Assembly (NCBI GenBank): GCA_023429345.1
Contig: JAEYVB010000057.1
Location: 1-5,392 of the forward strand
Length of the DNA: 5,392 bases
DNA from: Planctomycetota bacterium
GTDB lineage: Bacteria > Planctomycetota > Phycisphaerae > Phycisphaerales > UBA1924
Reading direction: 5' to 3'
The notes beneath the pieces were generated by a model that saw only the letters and a list, made by a program, of their open reading frames with translations, had not been told where the DNA came from and did no database searches. Of the stretch, positions 1 through 5,392 are shown piece after piece. The position numbers and the translations under genes were made by a program. Numbering within the stretch: position 1 is the first letter of the stretch; each line of letters starts with the position of its first letter.

Positions 1-2
1 TT

Positions 3-59
3 GCGGGGCAGAACGACGTCGTCGTCCGCGGCCAGATCCAAGGCAAGTCTCAGATCTGA
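3..59 (+). CDS. C-terminal end of an unidentified protein (partial)
   Basis: Frame 3 is open from the window edge to a TGA at 57-59 and encodes 18 residues ending NDVVVRGQIQGKSQI. Almost every codon ends in G or C, as in the other genes here, which favours this frame over the other two plus frames. The gene would converge on lpxB, whose stop lies only 6 bases beyond, leaving no room for a separate terminator. The fragment is too short to assign to a family and I do not recognise the protein. The main alternative is that this is non-coding sequence downstream of lpxB. Confidence 0.5.
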   Translation, partial: AGQNDVVVRGQIQGKSQI

Positions 60-65
60 ATCCCG

Positions 66-1238
66 TCAGGCCGGCTTGAGACCCGCCATCTCCGCGATCG
101 CGTCGGCCGCGGCCGATGCGGCGTTGCGCCCCCGGAACAGATCCGCGATTCTTCGGAGTTCCTCCCGCTGAACATCGGCGCGTGCGGGATCATCCAGCAG
201 CGCCGCGGCCGCGGCCACCAGCGGTTCGTGCCCGCCGAAATGCGGTACGAACTCCGGGACCACCTCCCGGTGGGCGAGCACGTTCGGGAGCGTGAAGTAC
301 TTCGTTGAGACGACCCACTTGCCGACGAGGTAGTAGGGCAGCGGATTCGATTTGTAGAAGGCCACCATCGGGCGGTTCTGCCTGGCTATCTGGAGCGTGA
401 TCGTTCCGCTCTTGACAATTGCCAGATCGCACCAGCGGATGATCGAGTCGGTGTCGCCGGCGGCGATGGCGAGCCCTTCCGGCCATCCGCCGAGGGATTC
501 GGCTCGACGCTTCAGATCGTTTTGGACCGCCGGAGTGGTGGCCGCGATGACGCCGACCGCGCCCGGGTACTTCTTGCGGAGGTCGCGGAAAGCCCGCAGG
601 AGGAGCGGGAAGCTCTTCTCGAGCTCGGCGGGCCGGGACCCGGGCATCAGGGCAAAGCGGGGCGAGCCCTCGGGGTACTTCGCCGCGCCGTTATCGAGGA
701 TCTGGTCGGCGGGGATGGCGTCGAAGAGGGGATGCCCCACGAATCGTGCCGGCACGTTCCGTTTCTGGAAGAACCGCTCCTCGAAGGGGAGGAGGCAAAG
801 GACCAGGTCGGTGCGCCGGCGGAGCTTGCCGATGCGCCATCGCCCCCAAGCCCAGATCTGCGGCGCGACCAGATGCACGACCTTGACGCCGAGGGCCTTG
901 GCCATCTTGCAGATCGGGAAGTTGGCGGCGGGAGAATCGACGGGCACGTGCACGACGGGTCGGTGCTCGCGCATCCAGGCCTCGATCCGCTCGTTGATGC
1001 GACCGTGCTCGCGAATCTTCTGGATTCCCGGCATGCCCATCACGGCGTCGTCGCCGGTTCGTTCGACAAGGACAGCGCCGGCCCGCTCCATTTTCGGGCC
1101 GCCCCAGGCGTACACCGGCTGGTGCGGATACCGCCGCTTGAGTTCGGCCACCACCGCGGAGGCGTGGTCATCGCCGCTGGGCTCGAATGCCGTGAAGAGG
1201 ATCGGGCGCGAGGCGGAATGGTTTGTTAGGGGATCCAC
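66..1238 (-). CDS. lpxB: Lipid-A-disaccharide synthase LpxB
   Basis: LpxB joins UDP-2,3-diacylglucosamine to lipid X to form the tetraacyl disaccharide of lipid A, at the inner face of the cytoplasmic membrane. It is a GT-B fold glycosyltransferase of family GT19. At 390 residues it is close to the usual 380-390. Visible family motifs are EPSGDDHA near residue 20 (usual GEASGD), VDSP with the expected catalytic Asp at 101, VAPQIWAWG at 124-132, LPFEERF near 150, GHPLFD at 168-173, MPGSR ending at Arg202, SGTITLQ at 277-283 and LPNVLAHREVVPE at 317-329. Two positions depart from the family: PDF is PAA at 103-105, and the Glu of SGTxTLE is Gln283. The chosen start is GTG at 1238-1236, which puts about 10 residues before the first core strand. 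A farther GTG at 1307 overlaps the regulator gene and adds a low-complexity Gly/Pro/Arg leader. Neither start has a clear Shine-Dalgarno. It is the last gene of a likely kinase-regulator-lpxB operon, 44 bases after the regulator. Confidence 0.93.
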   Translation of the reverse strand: MDPLTNHSASRPILFTAFEPSGDDHASAVVAELKRRYPHQPVYAWGGPKMERAGAVLVERTGDDAVMGMPGIQKIREHGRINERIEAWMREHRPVVHVPVDSPAANFPICKMAKALGVKVVHLVAPQIWAWGRWRIGKLRRRTDLVLCLLPFEERFFQKRNVPARFVGHPLFDAIPADQILDNGAAKYPEGSPRFALMPGSRPAELEKSFPLLLRAFRDLRKKYPGAVGVIAATTPAVQNDLKRRAESLGGWPEGLAIAAGDTDSIIRWCDLAIVKSGTITLQIARQNRPMVAFYKSNPLPYYLVGKWVVSTKYFTLPNVLAHREVVPEFVPHFGGHEPLVAAAAALLDDPARADVQREELRRIADLFRGRNAASAAADAIAEMAGLKPA

Positions 1239-1266
1239 GGGGCAGGGACGATAGGGCCCGGTCGCC

Positions 1267-1282
1267 GCCGGCGCGGGCCGGC
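1267..1282 (-). promoter_or_regulatory. GC-only hairpin between response regulator and lpxB
   Basis: Directly after the TAA of the regulator gene, the minus strand reads GCCGGC-CCGC-GCCGGC, a perfect 6-bp all-GC stem with a 4-base loop. No T-run follows, so it is not a standard intrinsic terminator. It lies about 28 bases before the proposed lpxB GTG and could act in transcript processing, stability or partial attenuation. It could also be chance in GC-rich DNA, since GCCGGC is itself palindromic and only two copies are needed. Confidence 0.3.
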
Positions 1283-1936
1283 TTAGAACCCCGCCGCCTC
1301 GAGCCACGCCGACGGCTTGTGGTCGAGGGCGAGCGCGATGGAGAGGAGCGATTCCACGCTCGGGAGGTGGGCGCCCCGCTCGATCGAACTGAGCTGGCTG
1401 ACACTGACGCCGGAGCTGTCGGACAAATCACGGAGGGTCCAGCCCCGTTCGGTCCGGGCCAGGCGGATCTGGCGTCCCAGCTCGTTGCGGAGCCGATCCT
1501 GCGGGCGCTGACCCAGGCCCAGCGACGAGGACGCCTGCGCGAGGACGCGGCGGAGTTCGGCGAGCGAGAACGGTTTGGCCAGATAGTCGAACACGTCCTG
1601 CTTGAAGGTCAGCCGCATGCTGTCGAGCGATGGGTAGCCCGTCACCACGATCACGCACAGTCTGCCCCAGCCGCCGCCGCGCTTGCGGATCTCGGTGAGC
1701 ACATCCTCGCCGCTCGAGCGGCCCATCTTGATATCCAGGAGCACGACGTCCGGAAGGGACGCTTCGGCGAGTTTGAAGAATGCCTCCGGCGTGCCCGCGG
1801 TGCGGACGTTGTGGCCCTCGCCCTCCAGGAGCGTCCCGATGTACTGGAGGAAGTCGGCGTCGTCGTCCAGGGCGACGATCGAAAGTGGTGGGGTGGCCAC
1901 CGAATCGGGCGCCTGGTTGATCGGTTCTTCGGCCAT
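1283..1936 (-). CDS. Response regulator: receiver domain plus Xre/Cro-type HTH
   Basis: This 217-residue cytoplasmic protein is the likely phosphorylation target of the kinase encoded 11 bases upstream. The receiver spans about residues 18-138. It has the acidic pair Asp24/Asp25, the phospho-acceptor Asp68 in LLDIK, the switch Thr99 in VVTGY and Lys121 in AKPF, so it should be phosphorylatable. The usual Pro after the phospho-Asp (DxxMP) is Gly72. A short linker leads to a helix-turn-helix of the Xre/Cro/CI type at about 149-212, with LRDLSDSSGVSVSQLSSIERG and then LPSVESLLSIALALD, the classic HTH_3 pattern. Most response regulators carry OmpR, NarL, Fis or AAA+ outputs, so this output is uncommon. 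The ATG at 1936-1934 has GAGGG three bases upstream, a usable though close ribosome binding site. DNA binding and self-regulation of the operon are inferred; no operator was identified. Function as a phosphorylated DNA-binding regulator is well supported, but the target genes are unknown. Confidence 0.9.
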   Translation of the reverse strand: MAEEPINQAPDSVATPPLSIVALDDDADFLQYIGTLLEGEGHNVRTAGTPEAFFKLAEASLPDVVLLDIKMGRSSGEDVLTEIRKRGGGWGRLCVIVVTGYPSLDSMRLTFKQDVFDYLAKPFSLAELRRVLAQASSSLGLGQRPQDRLRNELGRQIRLARTERGWTLRDLSDSSGVSVSQLSSIERGAHLPSVESLLSIALALDHKPSAWLEAAGF

Positions 1937-1947
1937 GCGCCCTCGGG

Positions 1948-3630
1948 TCAGGTAGGCAGGATCGAGGCGTCCGGCTCCGCCGCCGGCCCCGCGGCAGCAT
2001 ACGGCAAGGCGACGGAGGGGATCATGATCTCGAACCGGGCCCCGGTGCCGCCCGCGGCCGCGTCGTTGTTGCGGGCCAGCAGCAGCCCGCCGTGCTCCCG
2101 CACGATCCCTTCGGCGACGGCCAGCCCAAGGCCGGTGCCATGGGCGTCCAGGCGCGTCGAGACAAACGGCTCAAAGAGACGCGCCAGGATATCCGGATGG
2201 ATCCCCGGACCGTTGTCCGAGACGGTGATTGTGATCCAGTCGTTCCCTTCGCGCACGGCGGATTCCGCCCGGATCTCGACGCGGGCGGGCCCGGAACCCT
2301 CGCCGCGGGCACGCTGCGAGCGGACGGCATCAACCGAGTTGCGGACGAGATTCACCAGCACCTGCACCATGCGGTCGCCGTCGCACTCCGCGATCAGTCC
2401 CTCGGGCACGAGATTGATGGTCTCGACATCGGCTGTTTCGCGGTCGAGCCGTACGAGGGTGATCGCCTCCTCGGTCAGGTCCCGTACCGGCACGGGACGG
2501 CTCTCGGGCGGGCGGACGCGGGCGAAATCCAGAAGGCTGTCCCCCAGGCGCTCCAAGCGGTGGACGACGCGCACCATCAGGGCCGCCTCGGCTGGGCTCA
2601 GCTTCTTGTCGGCGTTGGCGTGCAGTTTTTCGGCGAGTCCCTTGACGACGGCGAGGGGGGTGTTCAGCTCGTGGGCGATGCCGGCGGACATCATGCCCAG
2701 GCTGGCGAGTCGGTCGGCATCCGCCAGGTTGCGGCGGGCGGTCTCGATCAGGTGGTTCTTCCGCTTGAGGTCCGCCGCCACTCGTTCGAGTTCCGCAAGG
2801 GCCTCGGCCAGAGCCCGTTCGTGCCGCCGGATCGTCAGAATCGAGCGGTTGCGGGAGCGCATGATCTCGCCCAGTTCGTCGTTCGGGATCACCACCTCGG
2901 GGATCAGTTCGTCGTCCTTGTTGCCCTCCTGCACCGCGCGGTCGGCATCGAGCATGCGGCTGATCGGGCCGTATACATGCTGCGGGAGCACGAAAAGCTC
3001 GAGCGCCGCGGCGACAAGGCCGTAGACCGCGAGCAGGGCGACCGCCGTGAGAATGTAGAGCTGCAGCACTGCGCGGCGGGCCTCGGGGATCCTCACCGTT
3101 ACGGCGATGTAGTTCCCGGTCCCGCCGATGGGGCCCGGGATGTAGGCGGTGGCGCTGGCGAGCTCGCCGCCGAGAAACGCAGCGATCGGTGTGCCGGGAG
3201 AAGCGCGGGCCAGGGCCGCGGTCGCGGAGTTCAGCCCGAGGTCCTCGGGCGTACCGATCAGCAACCGGGCATCCGTGGCATCACGGATGGGACCCGTGCG
3301 TTCGAGTGACGCGGGGGAGAGGTCCGAACCGACCTGGGCGAGCGAGAGCCGCAGCACCATCTTCGCCTCGCTCATCTCGGCCTGCTCCACCACCTCGATG
3401 ATGGCCGGGCGCAGCGGGACCAGCAGGACGGCGGCGAGCCCCAGGGAGAAGAGGGTGTGGAGCACCAGCACCTTCTTGCGGACGCGCATCTCCCAGAGGA
3501 GTCCGCCGACCCGGGCCAGCCGCGGCCGCGGGATCGAGGGGTGCCGCTCCGGGATCGGCGAGGGCACCGACTCCGTGCCAGCTTCGGCGGGGTGCTGGTC
3601 GATCGGCTGTTGATCGGGCTCGGAAGGCAC
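1948..3630 (-). CDS. Membrane sensor histidine kinase (HAMP-like, HisKA, HATPase_c)
   Basis: This sensor kinase should autophosphorylate on His and pass phosphate to the regulator encoded just downstream. With the GTG start at 3630 it has 560 residues. In order: a Pro-rich cytoplasmic leader (1-50), a transmembrane helix at about 54-73, an extracytoplasmic region of about 115 residues with no family I recognise, a second helix at about 188-214, a HAMP-like linker with NDELGEIMRSRN near 250-262, a charged coiled coil at about 268-302, and HisKA with LASLGMMSAGIAHELNTPL, phospho-acceptor His320. The ATP-binding domain has the N box NLVRNSVDA (Asn431), G1 DNGPGI (472-477), F box FEPF (486-489) and G2 GTGLGL (498-503). 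All catalytic boxes are intact. The start is uncertain. An ATG at 3489 gives 513 residues but has GGGAG touching the codon, and GTG codons lie at 3567 and 3630. G/C-ending codons continue up to about 3630 and fall off beyond, which is why 3630 was chosen. The stop lies 11 bases before the regulator's ATG. Confidence 0.9.
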   Translation of the reverse strand: MPSEPDQQPIDQHPAEAGTESVPSPIPERHPSIPRPRLARVGGLLWEMRVRKKVLVLHTLFSLGLAAVLLVPLRPAIIEVVEQAEMSEAKMVLRLSLAQVGSDLSPASLERTGPIRDATDARLLIGTPEDLGLNSATAALARASPGTPIAAFLGGELASATAYIPGPIGGTGNYIAVTVRIPEARRAVLQLYILTAVALLAVYGLVAAALELFVLPQHVYGPISRMLDADRAVQEGNKDDELIPEVVIPNDELGEIMRSRNRSILTIRRHERALAEALAELERVAADLKRKNHLIETARRNLADADRLASLGMMSAGIAHELNTPLAVVKGLAEKLHANADKKLSPAEAALMVRVVHRLERLGDSLLDFARVRPPESRPVPVRDLTEEAITLVRLDRETADVETINLVPEGLIAECDGDRMVQVLVNLVRNSVDAVRSQRARGEGSGPARVEIRAESAVREGNDWITITVSDNGPGIHPDILARLFEPFVSTRLDAHGTGLGLAVAEGIVREHGGLLLARNNDAAAGGTGARFEIMIPSVALPYAAAGPAAEPDASILPT

Positions 3631-3645
3631 GGAAAGGCGGCTCCA

Positions 3646-3656
3646 TACACTCGCCC
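3646..3656 (+). promoter_or_regulatory. Candidate -10 element upstream of the rRNA methyltransferase gene
   Basis: The sequence TACACTCGCCC lies in the divergent spacer before the methyltransferase gene. TACACT shares 4 of 6 bases with TATAAT, including the key A2 and T6. It recurs as TACACTTGCCC at 5136 before the next plus-strand gene, a 10 of 11 match, which supports a regulatory role. No convincing -35 box sits 16-18 bases upstream. Transcription would start near 3658, either right at an in-frame GTG (3657) or about 70 bases before the TTG at 3729. Confidence 0.35.
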
Positions 3657-3673
3657 GTGGGCGATGCTCGCCA

Positions 3674-3702
3674 ATTCTCTGGACGCCGAGGACCCCCGGC
3701 AA
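3674..3702 (-). promoter_or_regulatory. Possible promoter for the kinase-regulator-lpxB operon
   Basis: On the minus strand, TTGCCG (3702-3697) and GAGAAT (3679-3674) are separated by 17 bases. Each matches its sigma-70 consensus hexamer at 4 of 6 positions. Transcription would begin near 3667, about 36 bases before the kinase GTG at 3630, and a GGAG lies 10 bases before that GTG. The match is modest and the sigma preference of this organism is unknown, so this is tentative. Confidence 0.25.
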
Positions 3703-3728
3703 GGGGGAAACCAAGATCGTCGCGCGGA

Positions 3729-5078
3729 TTGCTCGGCGGAGGCTCGGAAACTGAACCCGGGTCCCTCTCGGCACGGGGTCTCGTGGCGCGGCTCCTCGCC
3801 GACCACGCCGCCCGGTTCCCCGATCTCGTCCCCGGCGAACTCCGCACCGACCATCTCGACGCCCGCGACGCCGCTCTTGCCCACGCGATCGCGGATGCGG
3901 TGGTGCGGCGCTGGCTGACCCTCAGTCATCTGTTGGACCTCGTCCTGAAGCAGCCGATGCGGACGCTTCAACCTTCCCTCCAGGGGGTGCTCCTATCCGG
4001 GGCAGCGCAGGTGTTGCTGTTGGATCGGATCCCGGTTCACGCGGCGATCGATGAATCGGTAGAGCTCGCCAAGGCGGAACTCGGCCGCGGCGCAGGGGGG
4101 CTGGCGAACGCGGTGCTGCGGAAGGTGGCCGCGATGCGCGTTCCGACGCGTGAGAGCGGGCCGTGGACCGGGGAGCGAGACCGAATCCCGGATTCGTCGG
4201 GCGGCTGCGTGCGCCTCGCGGACATCATGCTGCCCGAGGATGACCTCGAGCGCGTGTCGGTCGCGACGAGTCATTCCCGATGGCTGCTGGAGCGGTGGCG
4301 GCGGGAGCATCCGGCGGAGTGGCGATCGCTGGCGCTTCACAGCCTCGTGCCGCCGCCGACGGTCTTGAACACCCGCCACGTCTCGGCGCCGCTTCCCGGC
4401 ACCCTCGTGCAGCACGAGAAGCCCGGGAGCCATGTGTTCGTTGGCCCGTACAGCGAGCTCAGGACCCTTCTCCGCGATCGAGACGATCTCTGGGTACAGG
4501 ACGCATCTTCCAGCCTGGCGGTAGAGGCGGTCGCAGGCCTGCGGCCCTCGCTGGTGATCGATGCGTGCGCGGGACAGGGCACCAAGACTCGGCACCTCGC
4601 CGCCGTCTTCCCTGGGGCGGAGGTGATCGCGACCGACATCGACGAGGGACGATTTCGGGTGCTCCGGGAGGTGTACGCCGACCACCCGAGGGTGCGGGTC
4701 GTCCCCCGAGAAAGCCTGCTCGAGTTTGCCGGCAGGGCCGATCTGGTCCTCCTGGATGTGCCATGCGGCAACTCCGGCGTGCTGGCGCGCCGCCCCGAGG
4801 CCAAGTACCGGGCGAGCAACTCGCAACTGAAAAGGTTGACCGGAATACAGCGGCAGATCATCGCCGACTCCATACCGCTCCTGCGCCAATCCCCCAGAGG
4901 GAAAGTTCTCTACTCGACGTGCAGCATCGAGCCCGAGGAGAACGGGGAGATGATCGCCTGGGCGGCGAAGTGGCATCGCTTCACCGTGGAACACCAGCAA
5001 CTCACGTTGCCCGGGGGGCTGCCGGGGGAGGATGCCGTCGGGTACCGCGACGGAGCCTTCTCCGCCGTGCTGGGGTAG
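3729..5078 (+). CDS. rsmB: RsmB-type 16S rRNA (cytosine-C5)-methyltransferase
   Basis: The protein is predicted to transfer a methyl group from SAM to C5 of a cytosine in 16S rRNA, C967 in the E. coli RsmB model. With a TTG start it has 449 residues, against about 430 for E. coli RsmB. A NusB-like RNA-binding domain spans about 16-136, with RDAALAHAI-like and RIPVHAAIDESVELAK followed by LANAVLRKV. After a linker comes VLNTR near 212 and the methyltransferase core. Motif I is DACAGQGTKT (278-287) where the family usually has DACAAPGGKT, then ATDID (301-305). Motif IV is LLDVPCGNSGVL with Cys346, and motif VI is YSTCS with the catalytic Cys398. The end, YRDGAFSAVL, matches the family's DGFFxA signature. 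Both cysteines are present, so activity is expected. In-frame starts are GTG 3657, TTG 3729 and GTG 3783. Codons before about 3729 often end in A, unlike the rest, and 3783 would cut into the NusB helix. None has a good Shine-Dalgarno. It is transcribed divergently from the kinase. Confidence 0.88.
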   Translation: MLGGGSETEPGSLSARGLVARLLADHAARFPDLVPGELRTDHLDARDAALAHAIADAVVRRWLTLSHLLDLVLKQPMRTLQPSLQGVLLSGAAQVLLLDRIPVHAAIDESVELAKAELGRGAGGLANAVLRKVAAMRVPTRESGPWTGERDRIPDSSGGCVRLADIMLPEDDLERVSVATSHSRWLLERWRREHPAEWRSLALHSLVPPPTVLNTRHVSAPLPGTLVQHEKPGSHVFVGPYSELRTLLRDRDDLWVQDASSSLAVEAVAGLRPSLVIDACAGQGTKTRHLAAVFPGAEVIATDIDEGRFRVLREVYADHPRVRVVPRESLLEFAGRADLVLLDVPCGNSGVLARRPEAKYRASNSQLKRLTGIQRQIIADSIPLLRQSPRGKVLYSTCSIEPEENGEMIAWAAKWHRFTVEHQQLTLPGGLPGEDAVGYRDGAFSAVLG

Positions 5079-5135
5079 GGAGGAGAGCCTAAAGTCGCCC
5101 CGCGTTTCGCCCGGTCTGGTTCACGCTCGCCCGGG

Positions 5136-5146
5136 TACACTTGCCC
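5136..5146 (+). promoter_or_regulatory. Candidate -10 element upstream of the EIIA gene
   Basis: TACACTTGCCC here matches the element at 3646 at 10 of 11 positions, and each lies in the non-coding stretch before a plus-strand gene. If TACACT is a -10 box, transcription would begin near 5148 and leave a leader of about 70 bases before the ATG at 5217. No good -35 hexamer is visible at the standard distance. Confidence 0.38.
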
Positions 5147-5206
5147 TCACACGGCCCCTACACGGTTCGAGTCTCAACCACGGCGCGCCGGGTGTGTGAT
5201 CTGCCC

Positions 5207-5211
5207 GAGGG
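5207..5211 (+). promoter_or_regulatory. Ribosome binding site for the EIIA gene
   Basis: GAGGG lies five bases before the ATG at 5217, a good Shine-Dalgarno match and the clearest one in the window. It fixes the start of the partial gene that follows. Confidence 0.65.
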
Positions 5212-5216
5212 ATTCG

Positions 5217-5392
5217 ATGAACCTGCTGGACATTCTTACACCCGAATCCATCCGGGCGCCGCTGGCGGCAACCGACAAGAAGGGCGTCATCGACGAACTC
5301 GTCGATGTGCTCTCGCTCCAGGGGAAGATCGCCGACGCATCCCTCCTGAAGGAGGCGGTCTGGACCCGCGAGCAGACCCGAACCACCGGTAT
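5217..5392 (+). CDS. PTS EIIA component, fructose/Ntr (PtsN-like) family, N-terminal part
   Basis: The ATG at 5217 opens a frame of 58 codons that runs off the window. The product begins MNLLDILTPESI, continues with a helix containing KKGVIDELVDVLSLQG, then ASLLKEAVWTREQTRTTGI. This is the N-terminal pattern of the PTS_EIIA_2 family: an ILxPExI strand, a DKxxVIxELVDxL helix, and a helix ending in RExxxTTGI just before the region with the active-site His. That His would lie beyond the window end. These proteins take phosphate from HPr and act either in sugar uptake or, as EIIA-Ntr, in regulation. The sequence here cannot separate the two, so no symbol is given. The GAGGG site five bases upstream supports the start. 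It follows the methyltransferase gene by 138 bases and probably has its own promoter. Confidence 0.85.
   Translation, partial: MNLLDILTPESIRAPLAATDKKGVIDELVDVLSLQGKIADASLLKEAVWTREQTRTTG

Larger units (their letters stand above)
5079..5216 (+). other. Intergenic spacer with candidate control elements
   Basis: This 138-base spacer follows the methyltransferase stop and precedes the EIIA gene. It has no clear stem-loop plus T-run, so no intrinsic terminator is called. It holds three TCGCCC copies (5095, 5107 and 5127, the last two extended to TCGCCCGG), the TACACT box at 5136, a 10-base GC palindrome (CGGCGCGCCG, 5181-5190) and a ribosome binding site at 5207. Confidence 0.6.

Noticed and set aside
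13..22. ACGACGTCGT palindrome
   Set aside because: It falls in the likely coding end at 3-59 (Asn-Asp-Val codons), and one short palindrome is not evidence of an operator.
1223..3025. A 600-codon open frame on the plus strand, with other long plus frames at 397-1254 and 2092-3309
   Set aside because: They lie antisense to the kinase, regulator and lpxB genes. The predicted proteins are rich in Arg, Ser and Ala with no motif, as expected for mirror frames in GC-rich DNA.
3993..5000. A 335-codon open frame on the minus strand
   Set aside because: It lies wholly antisense to the methyltransferase gene, whose motifs are unmistakable, and has no recognisable domain.
5160..5180. GGTTCGAGTCTC, resembling a tRNA T-loop
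   Set aside because: The flanking bases do not pair into a T-stem and no anticodon or acceptor arm is present nearby.
5181..5190. CGGCGCGCCG palindrome as an operator or terminator
   Set aside because: It has no loop and no T-run, and GC-only 10-base palindromes arise readily in DNA of this composition.
5288..5307. Perfect 9-bp inverted repeat with a 2-base gap
   Set aside because: It lies inside the EIIA coding region and is explained by the codons for VIDELVDV, a conserved helix of the family.
5342..5355. CCTCC-TGAA-GGAGG stem-loop with an internal Shine-Dalgarno-like site
   Set aside because: It is within the EIIA reading frame (codons for SLLKEA), with no start codon at a suitable distance and no T-run.

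Overview
This is a GC-rich bacterial window holding four complete or near-complete genes and two genes cut by its edges. An lpxB gene points to a Gram-negative-type cell with lipid A. Non-ATG starts, weak Shine-Dalgarno sites and altered motifs in the RsmB- and LpxB-type proteins would suit a member of the Planctomycetota (Phycisphaerae-like). That placement is a guess from style; nothing in the window proves it.

Layout from left to right. Positions 3-59 (+) are the last 18 codons of an unidentified gene that converges on lpxB. A minus-strand block follows, read from right to left: a membrane sensor histidine kinase (3630 to 1948), a response regulator with a receiver domain joined to an Xre/Cro-type helix-turn-helix (1936 to 1283), and lipid-A-disaccharide synthase LpxB (about 1238 to 66). 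The gaps are 11 and 44 bases, so the three genes look like one operon. The second gap carries a small all-GC hairpin. Divergent from the kinase, on the plus strand, is an RsmB-type 16S rRNA m5C methyltransferase with NusB-like and SAM-dependent domains (about 3729-5078). After a 138-base spacer comes the start of a PTS EIIA (fructose/Ntr family) protein at 5217, cut off by the window end.

How the genes may work together. The kinase has every catalytic box and the regulator has an intact phosphorylation site, so they form a plausible working pair. Being co-directional with lpxB suggests an envelope or lipid A stress role, but that rests on position alone. The rRNA methyltransferase and the EIIA protein have no evident link to the pair. 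An 11-base element (TACACT followed by YGCCC) lies before both plus-strand genes and may be a lineage-type -10 promoter box.

No RNA gene, insertion sequence, CRISPR array, attachment site or replication origin was seen. I found no convincing undescribed system. The most notable items are the Xre-output response regulator, its linkage to lpxB, and the repeated promoter-like element.
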